This document shows positions 15,491-23,234 of a DNA stretch of 29,151 nucleotides, piece after piece. The first letter of the stretch is position 1, and each line of letters starts with the position of its first letter. The notes under the pieces were generated by a model that saw only the letters and a program-made list of their open reading frames with translations, had not been told where the DNA came from and did no database searches. The DNA comes from JAOUFP01 sp947085825 (GTDB lineage Bacteria > Nitrospirota > Thermodesulfovibrionia > Thermodesulfovibrionales > UBA6898), in NCBI GenBank assembly GCA_947085825.1, contig CAMTXX010000078.1:1-29151 (forward strand), read 5' to 3'. The translations under genes and the position numbers were made by a program.

Positions 15491-17944
15491 ATGAAATTCT
15501 ATAAATATACACCGGCCTTACTGGACCCGAAAACACTGGAAGATACGCTTATAGGACGAGACCTTGAGCTGGATAATTTGAAAAGGATACTAAAGAGTGC
15601 TGCATCAGGCAAAAGTTTTTCTCACCCGATTCTTATTGGTCCGAAGGGTATCGGCAAGAGTCACATGCTCAGGATTATCTATCATGCCGTAAGGGGAGAG
15701 ATAAAGACAAAGGGACTGAACGCATTTAAAGATAAATACATCCCTGTAATATTTTCCGAGGAAGAATATCCCGGCAATATTACGAAATTCATTAAGCTGA
15801 TTCTGCACTATCTCGAATCAGAAACGGGTCGAATCCCCCCAATTTCCGAAGAGATATCAAAGGCTGGTTTATCACATATAAGAGAGAAGGAACTTGCATT
15901 TGAATACATAAAGTCTTTTAAAAAGAAGACAGGGAAGATTTTATTACTCCTTGTCGATAACCTCAATGATATCATTGATCGGTTTACCGATGAAGATCAA
16001 TCCTCTTTGCGAGAATTGTTGATGGCCCATGACAGTCTCTTGCTTATAGGCGCCGCCCCCACCCTTTTTGATTCGATCATTAACCATGACAGGCCTTTGT
16101 ATAATTTCTTCGAGATTATCTGGCTGAAGGATTTGTCCTTTGAGGACACTGTGGCGCTTCTGACACGGTATGCGGAACTGGAAGATAGGCAAGATCTAAT
16201 TAAGGATTTTATAGAGAAAGAACCTAAACTCAGGGCAATCCATGAATTAGCAGGCGGCAATCCAAGACTGATATTAAGCCTATATCATATTATGATTGAG
16301 GGTAATATTCCTCTTATAGAAGATGCTTTTCTTAAACTCCTCGATGAACTTTCCCCCTATTTTAGGGAAAGGATGAAAGACCTGTCGGAACAGCAGAAAG
16401 AAATTATGGATGTGATGGCGAAAGCCGGCACCTTGTTGACACCGACAGAAATAGCAGGACGCTGCCATATGGCAGTAAATATTGTAAACTCGCAGCTTAA
16501 AAGATTAGAGAAGATAGGATATATCCACATTGCAAAGAAACATCCTAAAAAGGTCTTGTATGACTTGAAAGAAAGGCTCTTTAGCCTTTGGAGACAGATG
16601 AGGGTCGAAGCTGGAAGAAAGCGACTTGGTTTTATTGTCAGATTTCTTGAAATATGGTTCACGGAAGAAGAGCTTTTTACATATCTTGATAAGACATTGG
16701 CAACTATTCATGAAAAGATGCCGCTTGATCATATTGAGTTGCAACATGATATGGACACGTTGTGGTATCTGAAAGAGGCTATACCTGAGTTTAGAGGTGA
16801 CGACGAGGTATGTGTTACATGTGAACGTGAGAAATATGATGTTGCACTGGAACTTATCAACAAAGCATTAAGTAAAAAACCTGATGATGCTTTTAAGCTA
16901 TATCAACGAGGATGTATATATGGAAAACGAAAGCAATACGGTAAGGCAATTGAGTCCTTCAAAATTTCTCTTGAACTGAAGCCAGAAAAATATTTAGCAT
17001 GGCTTAAATTGGGAGATGCATATGCATTTCACAAAGAATTTGAGCATGCAATAGAAGCGTATAAAAAGTCTGTCGAGTTAAAGGCCGATAATCATAGGGC
17101 ATGGAATAATCTTGGAAATACATATGCTAATCTCAAGAGGTATGAAGAAGCTTTAGAGACTTACAAGAAAGCTTTAAAGATTAAACCGGATGAACAGATG
17201 ACTTTGAATAATCTTGGAAGAGTTTATCGTGAACTCAAGAGATACGATGAAGCTTTAGAATCCTACAAAAAGGCGCTTGAAATTCAGCCCGGAGCATGGC
17301 AAAGCTGGGGCAGGCTTGCAGATTTATTATTTGATCTCAAAAAATATCAGAATGCTATCGAAGCAAGCAAGAAATCTCTCGAAATCAAACCAGATGACAA
17401 TCCAGCTTGGAATATTTTAGGGTCTTCCCACTTGGCTCTTAAACAGTGGAGTGATGCACTAAGAAACTATAAAGAGGGGATTAGTAAGATAAAAAGTTGC
17501 AAACATTGTAAAGAAGTGGCGCGACTTGGTCTTGGTATTACCCATATATACCATTTCATTGATAGTGGCATAGCTAACGACATCGAATCATCCATAGAAA
17601 GTTTGAAGGAGTCTCTTAATTGTCTGCCGCTATTGCAAGAAAAGGACAAATTTATTGATGGTTTTATGGAAGCATTCAAGAAGATCATTAGGGCTAATAA
17701 AATTGATTTGATAAAGTCAGCACTCAATGCGATAGAAGAAGCGAAGCAAGATGAGCTTCTCACAATACTATCTCCTTATTCAACACTCATAAAATATCTC
17801 GAAACTAAAGACTTTGAAGTCATTGACAGATTGCGTCATGAGGAGAGGATTGTTATTGACGATATGCTGAAGATGCTGGGAGAAAAGGTTGTTGAAAAGC
17901 CAATAAAAATAAAACGGAAAAAAACAAAAATGCTCGTGCATTAA
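15491..17944 (+). CDS. ATPase-wHTH-TPR protein (STAND-like architecture), function unknown
   Basis: 817 residues from ATG at 15491, behind GGAGG; a longer frame starting at 15455 lies inside the upstream gene. The P-loop ATPase has Walker A GPKGIGKSH (50-58) and Walker B ILLLLVDNLNDI (150-161), with a GGNPR motif (255-259) typical of STAND/AAA lid regions. A winged-helix candidate follows at about 298-350 (TPTEIAGRCHMAVNIVNSQL). About six full TPR repeats then run from 447 to 670, with 34-residue spacing, such as AWNNLGNTYANLKRYEEALE. The tail (670-817) is helical and ends in lysine-rich residues. CxxC pairs (C441/C444 and C670/C673) bracket the TPR block. The architecture suggests a signal-sensing NTPase working with its ATPase neighbour. 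Confidence 0.75.
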   Translation: MKFYKYTPALLDPKTLEDTLIGRDLELDNLKRILKSAASGKSFSHPILIGPKGIGKSHMLRIIYHAVRGEIKTKGLNAFKDKYIPVIFSEEEYPGNITKFIKLILHYLESETGRIPPISEEISKAGLSHIREKELAFEYIKSFKKKTGKILLLLVDNLNDIIDRFTDEDQSSLRELLMAHDSLLLIGAAPTLFDSIINHDRPLYNFFEIIWLKDLSFEDTVALLTRYAELEDRQDLIKDFIEKEPKLRAIHELAGGNPRLILSLYHIMIEGNIPLIEDAFLKLLDELSPYFRERMKDLSEQQKEIMDVMAKAGTLLTPTEIAGRCHMAVNIVNSQLKRLEKIGYIHIAKKHPKKVLYDLKERLFSLWRQMRVEAGRKRLGFIVRFLEIWFTEEELFTYLDKTLATIHEKMPLDHIELQHDMDTLWYLKEAIPEFRGDDEVCVTCEREKYDVALELINKALSKKPDDAFKLYQRGCIYGKRKQYGKAIESFKISLELKPEKYLAWLKLGDAYAFHKEFEHAIEAYKKSVELKADNHRAWNNLGNTYANLKRYEEALETYKKALKIKPDEQMTLNNLGRVYRELKRYDEALESYKKALEIQPGAWQSWGRLADLLFDLKKYQNAIEASKKSLEIKPDDNPAWNILGSSHLALKQWSDALRNYKEGISKIKSCKHCKEVARLGLGITHIYHFIDSGIANDIESSIESLKESLNCLPLLQEKDKFIDGFMEAFKKIIRANKIDLIKSALNAIEEAKQDELLTILSPYSTLIKYLETKDFEVIDRLRHEERIVIDDMLKMLGEKVVEKPIKIKRKKTKMLVH

Positions 17945-17954
17945 TCAAATCCTG

Positions 17955-17972
17955 ATCTTCTTCTAAGAAGAT
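17955..17972 (+). terminator. Weak hairpin after the ATPase operon
   Basis: ATCTTC-TTCTAA-GAAGAT forms a short stem after the stop codon at 17944, followed by a T-poor tail. It could be a weak terminator before the leuB-like gene, whose own SD (CAGGAGG) lies at about 18011. A TATAAT at 17988-17993 with no good -35 is the only leuB promoter candidate seen. Confidence 0.35.
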
Positions 17973-18020
17973 TGTCAAATATGATACTATAATTGACTTT
18001 TTTATTATCAGGAGGAATAG

Positions 18021-19100
18021 ATGGCTAAAAATTATAATATAGCGGTAATCCCGGGTGACGGTACCGGACCCGAGGTTGTTGCTGAAGGCATAAAGGTATT
18101 GAAGGCCATTGCGGCCAGGGACGGATTCAAGCTTGAATTCACTGAATTCGATTTCGGCGGCACACGTTATTTAAAAACCGGTGAGACGCTCCCTGACAGC
18201 GCAATCGAAGAATTCAGGAAGTTCGACTCCATGTTCCTGGGAGCTATCGGTCATCCTGATGTAAAACCCGGCATCCTCGAAACAGGGATTCTCCTTAAAA
18301 TACGCTTTAGTCTTGACCAGTATATCAATCTCCGTCCGGTGAAGCTCTATCCTAACGTGGAGACCCCGCTTAGGGACAAGGGGCCCGAGCATATTGATTT
18401 CGTGGTCATTCGTGAAAACACCGGAGGCATCTATACGGGCCATGGCGGGGCAACGCGCATTGGCACGACCGAGGAGATCGCCACGCAACTGATGGTGTAC
18501 GACCGCCGTACAGTGGACCGCTGCCTGAAGTATGCCTTTGAACTTAAGAAGAAGCGCAACGCAGCGAACCCTAAGTACGCTGCAAAACCGATCACGCTCA
18601 TCCACAAGCGCAATGTGCTTACACATTGCGGAGACCTCTGGTACCGCGCTTTTGAAGAGATGGGCTCGAAACATTACCCTGAGCTGAAGCGCGACTATAA
18701 CCACGTCGATGCTGCGAATATGTGGTTTGTGAAGAACCCCGAATGGTTTGATGTTGCTGTCACAGAAAACCTTTTTGGCGACATCATCACCGACCTCGGC
18801 GCCATGATTCAGGGCGGGCTTGGAGTGGCCTCAGGAGGCAACATCAACCCTGAAGGTGTTTCGATGTTCGAGCCCATGGGCGGCAGCGCGCCGAAGTACA
18901 CAGGCCGGAATGTGATCAATCCCATGGCTGCTATCGGCGCCGCGATGATGATGCTTGAGGCGCTTGGCGAAACAAGGTCTTCTCAGGCGGTCGAGGCGGC
19001 CATGATAGCAGTGATGAAGCAGATGAAGAGTCAGGCTGCCGGGAAGATGGGCTATTCCACTACCGAAGTGGGAGACATGGTGGCAAAGCTTGTTTCATAG
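18021..19100 (+). CDS. leuB: 3-isopropylmalate dehydrogenase-type (isocitrate/isopropylmalate dehydrogenase family)
   Basis: A 359-residue enzyme of the beta-decarboxylating dehydrogenase family. N-terminal IPGDGTGPEVVAEG; substrate-loop LLKIRFSLDQYINLRPVKLYP, cited as LLKIRF...NLRPVKLYP; IRENTGGIYTG; catalytic-site NLFGDIITDLGAMIQGGLG; and cofactor loop EPMGGSAPKYTGRNVINP. The loop after the phosphate/substrate helix resembles actinobacterial LeuB more than isocitrate dehydrogenase, which supports oxidative decarboxylation of 3-isopropylmalate in leucine synthesis. Tartrate or D-malate dehydrogenase is an alternative. There is no leuACD in the window. The start ATG is behind AGGAGG. Confidence 0.8.
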   Translation: MAKNYNIAVIPGDGTGPEVVAEGIKVLKAIAARDGFKLEFTEFDFGGTRYLKTGETLPDSAIEEFRKFDSMFLGAIGHPDVKPGILETGILLKIRFSLDQYINLRPVKLYPNVETPLRDKGPEHIDFVVIRENTGGIYTGHGGATRIGTTEEIATQLMVYDRRTVDRCLKYAFELKKKRNAANPKYAAKPITLIHKRNVLTHCGDLWYRAFEEMGSKHYPELKRDYNHVDAANMWFVKNPEWFDVAVTENLFGDIITDLGAMIQGGLGVASGGNINPEGVSMFEPMGGSAPKYTGRNVINPMAAIGAAMMMLEALGETRSSQAVEAAMIAVMKQMKSQAAGKMGYSTTEVGDMVAKLVS

Positions 19101-19108
19101 TTACTACT

Positions 19109-19225
19109 CAGGTTGTTTAGGCTGAAGGCAGAAGGCTGTTAGTTTTGCAGACGGACTGCATCAATAATTCCGTGTTTCTGCTTCTTTACACTACAGTCTA
19201 AACACCTACAGCCTATATACCTAAG
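19109..19225. repeat. Imperfect inverted repeat (taggctg type)
   Basis: CAGGTTGTTTAGGCTG (19109-19124) is an imperfect reverse complement of CAGCCTATATACCTAAG (19209-19225), and a second AAGGCAGAAGGCTG unit lies inside. It occupies the first third of the 361-base gap before the 13-heme cytochrome gene and shows no coding potential. It may act as a transcript end for leuB. Confidence 0.5.
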
Positions 19226-19255
19226 CAGTTACGTTTGATCTAACCGGAATTCTTG

Positions 19256-19282
19256 ATACGGATGCTCACTGAGCATCCGTAT
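19256..19282. terminator. Near-perfect 27-base palindrome (hairpin)
   Basis: ATACGGATGCTCA-C-TGAGCATCCGTAT has 13-base perfect arms. It lies 156 bases after the leuB-like stop. A short pyrimidine tract follows, so it may terminate leuB, or it may be a protein-binding palindrome. CCTAGG-CCG-CCTAGG (19303-19317) follows. Confidence 0.5.
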
Positions 19283-19324
19283 TCCCTCTATAGGACATTT
19301 TCCCTAGGCCGCCTAGGAATTTAT

Positions 19325-19367
19325 CCCGATTGTTTTAACTTGTCGGGTCGTGCTATCTTTTTATAAA
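19325..19367 (+). promoter_or_regulatory. Promoter for the 13-heme cytochrome operon with overlapping CCCGA/TCGGG repeat
   Basis: TTGTCG (19340-19345), 16 bases, then TATAAA (19362-19367). An inverted repeat CCCGA (19325-19329) ... TCGGG (19343-19347) covers the -35. The start point would be near 19374, leaving a leader of about 88 bases that carries a mini-ORF. Confidence 0.5.
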
Positions 19368-19413
19368 GGTATATTTACTTTAGGAGTCGTCAATACTGAA
19401 AGAAAGGAGGCTT

Positions 19414-19434
19414 ATGTCTTTGCAACAGCAGTAA
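19414..19434 (+). CDS. Possible six-codon leader ORF (MSLQQQ)
   Basis: ATG TCT TTG CAA CAG CAG TAA follows a full AAAGGAGG with a short three-base spacer and ends 27 bases before the cytochrome start at 19462. The three successive glutamine codons just before the stop are suggestive of a regulatory leader peptide. It could equally be chance in a Shine-Dalgarno-rich leader. Confidence 0.3.
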   Translation: MSLQQQ

Positions 19435-19461
19435 AAAATCTAAAAAAAGGAGGTATGCACA

Positions 19462-21216
19462 ATGTTTGAGAAGTATTTTGAGGAAAAAGCTGAAAAAAGC
19501 ACGTTAGGTCTTGTTGTCATGGGTCCGATCTTTGGACTGCTTTATGTCTTCCTTCTGCCGTTGATCGGGATACTGACCCTTCTGTTGGCCCTGCCTGAGT
19601 ACGCAATTGCAAAGAAGGCAGAGCTTTCCGAAGAGGCCGGCATGTGTCTGTCCTGCCATGCGACAAAGGGGATGGATATGGTATTCGGCAATAACGAGAA
19701 GATGTCGGTGTTCGTGAATGCAGGTGAACTCGGGAACTCCGTGCACAGCGCCCTGGGCTGCAATGACTGCCACCAGCAGATATCGATGTCCACGCATCCG
19801 GGCCGGTCATTCAACAGCAGAAGCGCATTTGCCCTGGACGCAGCCGCTTCATGCAGGATGTGCCATCCTGACGACCAGCTTAAGGCAAAACCGAACCATG
19901 CTTTTTTGGCGAACAGAACAAACGCTCCCCCATGCACACAATGCCATGGAGCTCATGCGGTGAAGCGCGTAGCAGAATGGAAACCCACCCTGGCGGTAAA
20001 TCAATACTGCCTCACCTGTCACAACAAAAATATAAGCAAAACACACCGGAATGGAGAAAAACTTTCACTCCATATTGATCCAGCACAGTTAAGTGCATCT
20101 GTCCATAACAAGCATGCCTGCAATGACTGTCATTCGGAATATTCAAGGTCGTCACATCCCATGAAAACCTTCGGCAGCAGCAGGGAGCATTCCATTAAGG
20201 TATCAGAGGCCTGCAGAAGATGCCACGCGGACAAGCAAAAAGCGGTCAATGAGAGCATTCACTATAAGTTGATGAGTGAAGGGAACCTGAAGGCCCCTGT
20301 ATGCACAGACTGCCACGGCTTTCACGCTGTGGGGCCGAAGGCCGCCTATGAAACCCTGAGCGGCGAGCCCTGCAGAAAGTGTCATGAGGAGATATTCAAG
20401 GTTTATTCAAAGAGCGTCCATGGCATGGTCAAGGCCAATGGTGAACACAGGGCGCCTCTGTGCTCTTCGTGCCATTTTGCGCATGATGTGAAAGCCGCTG
20501 ACATGACAGTGAAGATCAGAAACGCCTGTCTCGGATGCCATAAAGGGGTCGAAAGCGTCCATGAGAAATGGCTTCCAAACTCCGCGCTGCATCTGAGTTC
20601 CGTATCATGCGCGGCCTGTCATGCGCCGAACTCTGGAAGAGGGATTTCCCTCAGGCTGTACGACCAGAATACAGGGAAGCCGTTTACAGAGGAACAGCTC
20701 GTAAAACTTCTGGGTCTAAAATACCAGGGCCTTTTGGAAAAGATGAACGCCCACGGTGAAGGCATTAACTCCGAAGATCTTTGGAGTATTGTCAGGCAGT
20801 TGAATGAAAAGGGCGCGGAGGCAAAGGTGACGTTTCTGGGCAAGATGGAGGTGAGCGACGGCTCTGAGGCGCATATGCTCTCGCTGAAGAAAAACGCTGT
20901 GAGGGAATGCGAGGAGTGCCACACCTCAGGCTCGAACTTTTTCAAGACGGTTACTGTTGCCATTGTCAAGGCTGACGGGAGACTGAAAGAGTACAAGGTC
21001 CAGCCCGAGGCGCTCGGTTCAATGATATCGCTTGCTGCGTTGAAAAATTTCTACGTCATCGGCAGCACCAGGCTGAAGGTGCTTGACTGGCTCGGCATAC
21101 TGATGGTATTCGGAGGGATGTCGGTCCCGGTACTGCATATTACTTTCAGGATACTCACTTCTCCCATAAGGGAGGCAAAAAGAATGAACAAGATGAGAAA
21201 GGGGGACAGAAGATGA
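19462..21216 (+). CDS. Thirteen-heme membrane cytochrome c
   Basis: A 584-residue protein with a hydrophobic N-terminal segment (about 14-48) and a C-terminal membrane helix (about 540-565). Between them are thirteen CxxCH sites (among others CLSCH, CNDCH twice, CRMCH, CTQCH, CLTCH, CRRCH, CTDCH, CRKCH, CSSCH, CLGCH, CAACH and CEECH). The heme domain should face the periplasm. The next gene, a cytochrome b subunit, overlaps by ATGA (21213-21216). Together they resemble the heme c plus heme b quinol dehydrogenases that feed extracellular or periplasmic electron acceptors (CbcL/Cbc-type). Start at 19462 is supported by AAAGGAGG with an eight-base spacer. Confidence 0.9.
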   Translation: MFEKYFEEKAEKSTLGLVVMGPIFGLLYVFLLPLIGILTLLLALPEYAIAKKAELSEEAGMCLSCHATKGMDMVFGNNEKMSVFVNAGELGNSVHSALGCNDCHQQISMSTHPGRSFNSRSAFALDAAASCRMCHPDDQLKAKPNHAFLANRTNAPPCTQCHGAHAVKRVAEWKPTLAVNQYCLTCHNKNISKTHRNGEKLSLHIDPAQLSASVHNKHACNDCHSEYSRSSHPMKTFGSSREHSIKVSEACRRCHADKQKAVNESIHYKLMSEGNLKAPVCTDCHGFHAVGPKAAYETLSGEPCRKCHEEIFKVYSKSVHGMVKANGEHRAPLCSSCHFAHDVKAADMTVKIRNACLGCHKGVESVHEKWLPNSALHLSSVSCAACHAPNSGRGISLRLYDQNTGKPFTEEQLVKLLGLKYQGLLEKMNAHGEGINSEDLWSIVRQLNEKGAEAKVTFLGKMEVSDGSEAHMLSLKKNAVRECEECHTSGSNFFKTVTVAIVKADGRLKEYKVQPEALGSMISLAALKNFYVIGSTRLKVLDWLGILMVFGGMSVPVLHITFRILTSPIREAKRMNKMRKGDRR

Positions 21217-21842
21217 AAAAGATATACCTGCATCCTCTGCCGATAAGAATATGGCACTGGATCAATGCCATCAGCTTTTTGGTACTGATAGTCACCGGGC
21301 TCCAGATCCGGTATCGTGAATTTCTCGGTTTGATGAAATTCGGGACAGCGGTCGATATCCACAACCAGGTCGGGTTTGTTCTCATCTTCAACTTCTTTAT
21401 CTGGCTTGTCTATTATATAGTTACGGGAAAGATAAGGATATATATACCGCCCCTGAATATCAGGAAATTCGTCACCGGCTGTGTCAGGCAAGCCAGATAC
21501 TATGGGTATGGCCTGTTCCTGGGAGAGCAAAACCCTCATCACAGCACTGCCGACAATAAGTTCAACCCCATGCAGCAGATGGCGTATCTTGCGATAATGA
21601 TGCTCCTCATCCCCCTGCAGTTGGGGAGCGGGCTGCTGCTCTGGGACGTGAAAGCCTTTGAAGGCTGGATCAATATGTTCGGCGGCATAAAGATAGTGGA
21701 TACGATGCACGTATTGCTTTTTCTTTTCTTCACATCGTTTCTTTTCGTGCATGTCTATCTGGCAACGCTCGGCCATACTGTCACAGCCCATATAAAAGCG
21801 ATGTTTACCGGATACGAGGAGATTGAAGAGCACGTTCACTGA
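21213..21842 (+). CDS. Cytochrome b subunit (cytochrome b561 / FdnI / HydC-like)
   Basis: A 209-residue protein with four membrane helices. Candidate heme b ligands are His in LPIRIWHWINA (helix 1), DIHNQVGF (helix 2) and MHVLLFLFFTSFLFVHVYL (helix 4, two His). This is the pattern of the formate dehydrogenase gamma / hydrogenase cytochrome b family. It would take electrons from menaquinol in the membrane and hand them to the 13-heme partner, whose stop it overlaps. The C-terminus ends in a short acidic/His tail (EEIEEHVH). It is shorter than FdnI plus heme c fusions such as CbcL because the heme c part is a separate gene. Confidence 0.88.
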   Translation: MKKIYLHPLPIRIWHWINAISFLVLIVTGLQIRYREFLGLMKFGTAVDIHNQVGFVLIFNFFIWLVYYIVTGKIRIYIPPLNIRKFVTGCVRQARYYGYGLFLGEQNPHHSTADNKFNPMQQMAYLAIMMLLIPLQLGSGLLLWDVKAFEGWINMFGGIKIVDTMHVLLFLFFTSFLFVHVYLATLGHTVTAHIKAMFTGYEEIEEHVH

Positions 21843-21858
21843 GAATAATGCGGGCATG

Positions 21859-21896
21859 AAACAGGAAGAGGCGGTCCAGGCCGCCCCTTCCTGTTT
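21859..21896. terminator. Bidirectional terminator between cytochrome b and trpD
   Basis: AAACAGGAAG ... CTTCCTGTTT closes a long stem with an inner GGCGG/CCGCC helix. A/T-rich sequence flanks both sides, so it can end both converging transcripts. Its right end overlaps the trpD stop codon (21895-21897). Confidence 0.75.
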
Positions 21897-22905
21897 ATAA
21901 AGAATTTGAAATCTTTTTAATCTCTTCGAGTTTGCTGAGCGCCCTGCCGGAATCAATGGCATCTTTTGCCATTTCAAGGGCCATGCGGAGGTCGTCTGTC
22001 TTGCCTGCAACTGAGATCGCTGCTGCCGAGTTTATCAGAACAATATCGCGTTTTGCGCCTTTTTCTCCATTGAGGATCTGCAAGGATATCTTTGCGTTCT
22101 CCACCTTGTCCCCACCGATCAGGTCGTCTCTCTTTCCGCGTTCGAGGCCGAAGTCTTCGGGTGAAAGATAAAAGTTTTCCACTTTTCCCTTCGAGAACCT
22201 TGAGGCCCTTGTGCCGTCAGTTATCGTTATCTCATCGAGGCCGTCTTCACCGTGGACCACCATTGCATCCTCTGCCCCGAGGTTGCCGAGAACTTTTGCC
22301 AGTGTTTCGGTGAGGTGACTCGAGAACACTCCCAATATCTGTCTTTTCGCACCCGCAGGGTTTGTTATGGGGCCGAGTATATTGAAAATGGTGCGGATGC
22401 TCATTTCACGCCTCGGACCGATTGCGTATTTCATGGCAGGATGGAACAACGGCGCAAATAAAAAGCCGAATCCGGTCTCGAAAAGACATTTCTCGACCTT
22501 TTCGGGCTGAAGGTCTATCTTTACGCCGAGCGCTTCGAGTACATCTGCGCTCCCTGACTTGCTGGATACGGACCTGTTGCCGTGTTTTGCGACCGGGATA
22601 CCTGCGGCAGCAACCACAATGGCTACAGTCGTAGATATATTAAACGTATGGGACATGTCACCGCCTGTTCCGCAGGTGTCGAGCACCCCTTCGGGAGCTG
22701 TTATCCTTGCCGCTTTTCCCCGCATTATCCTTGCTGCGCCGGTTATCTCATCAACAGTCTCGCCCTTTATCCTCAGCGCTACAAGAAAAGCCCCGAGCTG
22801 CGCATCTGTTGCCCTGCCTTCCATGATCTCATTCATGCATTCCGCCATCTCGGCTTCAGACAGGTTGATGTTGTTTACCAAAATATTAATAGCCTCTTTA
22901 ATCAT
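21895..22905 (-). CDS. trpD: Anthranilate phosphoribosyltransferase
   Basis: A 336-residue, full-length enzyme that joins anthranilate to PRPP in tryptophan synthesis. The glycine-rich PRPP site is DTCGTGGDMSHTFNISTTVA (80s), followed by KHGNRSVSSKSGSADVLEALG. FNILGPITNPAGAKRQILGV and VVHGEDGLDEITI complete the family pattern, with metal-binding GEDGLDE. ATG at 22905 is behind GAGGG. No other trp gene is adjacent. It converges with the cytochrome b gene. Confidence 0.96.
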   Translation of the reverse strand: MIKEAINILVNNINLSEAEMAECMNEIMEGRATDAQLGAFLVALRIKGETVDEITGAARIMRGKAARITAPEGVLDTCGTGGDMSHTFNISTTVAIVVAAAGIPVAKHGNRSVSSKSGSADVLEALGVKIDLQPEKVEKCLFETGFGFLFAPLFHPAMKYAIGPRREMSIRTIFNILGPITNPAGAKRQILGVFSSHLTETLAKVLGNLGAEDAMVVHGEDGLDEITITDGTRASRFSKGKVENFYLSPEDFGLERGKRDDLIGGDKVENAKISLQILNGEKGAKRDIVLINSAAAISVAGKTDDLRMALEMAKDAIDSGRALSKLEEIKKISNSL

Positions 22906-22944
22906 TTCGCCCTCTTTTAAATTGGATCTTGTCCCTGTCAGGTT

Positions 22945-22977
22945 GTTCGCACGCGAACAGGTAAATTTTACCTGTTC
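22945..22977 (-). promoter_or_regulatory. Overlapping hairpins upstream of trpD
   Basis: GTTCGC-AC-GCGAAC (22945-22958) and GAACAGGTAA-ATT-TTACCTGTTC (22955-22977) share the GAAC at 22955-22958. Only one stem can form at a time, as in attenuators. They lie 40-72 bases before the trpD ATG, in its probable leader. No tryptophan-rich leader peptide was seen. They could instead be a repeat or an operator. Confidence 0.4.
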
Positions 22978-23048
22978 TCCCCTGCTGATTACAAGAAGCT
23001 TATCTGCTCTTTAATATCCTGTTTAATCTCTTTTAGGGTATAATTTCC

Positions 23049-23062
23049 CGCCGCTTGCGGCG
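23049..23062. repeat. CGCCGC-TT-GCGGCG hairpin between trpD and dndC
   Basis: A short perfect stem just after a TATAAT (23039-23044) in the 329-base gap 22906-23234. Apart from this, the trpD leader hairpins and the dnd promoter, the gap shows no gene. Confidence 0.4.
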
Positions 23063-23140
23063 AGTATAGTTGTCTCTGTTTCTTTAGATACCACGCAGGC
23101 TTGACTCGGGGAGTATGTCATTATCCTGAAAAATTAAAAG

Positions 23141-23169
23141 TTGTGAAATTTACGTGTTTTACGTAAAAT
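23141..23169 (+). promoter_or_regulatory. dnd operon promoter with overlapping TTTTACGTAAAA operator
   Basis: TTGTGA (23141-23146), a 17-base spacer and TAAAAT (23164-23169) form a sigma-70-type promoter. A 12-base perfect palindrome TTTTACGTAAAA (23157-23168) covers the spacer end and -10, and a half-copy TTTACGTG sits just upstream (23149-23156). This is a good site for a repressor. DndB, the usual transcriptional regulator of dnd operons, is not encoded next to it. Confidence 0.6.
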
Positions 23170-23234
23170 TATCAGAAGAAATGATGGAGGGGAAGTCCTG
23201 GATAATATAACCGTGAATATTCAAAGGTTTTTTT

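Noticed and set aside
18171..18704. Minus-strand ORF of 177 codons
   Set aside because: It is a shadow of the leuB-like gene and has no recognisable domain.
18021..19100. Isocitrate dehydrogenase
   Set aside because: The substrate loop (NLRPVKLYP with a preceding LLKIRFSLDQ) is of the isopropylmalate type; tartrate/malate dehydrogenase is kept as an alternative.
21051..22010. Minus-strand ORF of 319 codons
   Set aside because: It spans the ends of two well-supported genes, the cytochrome b gene and the terminator, and contains no family pattern.
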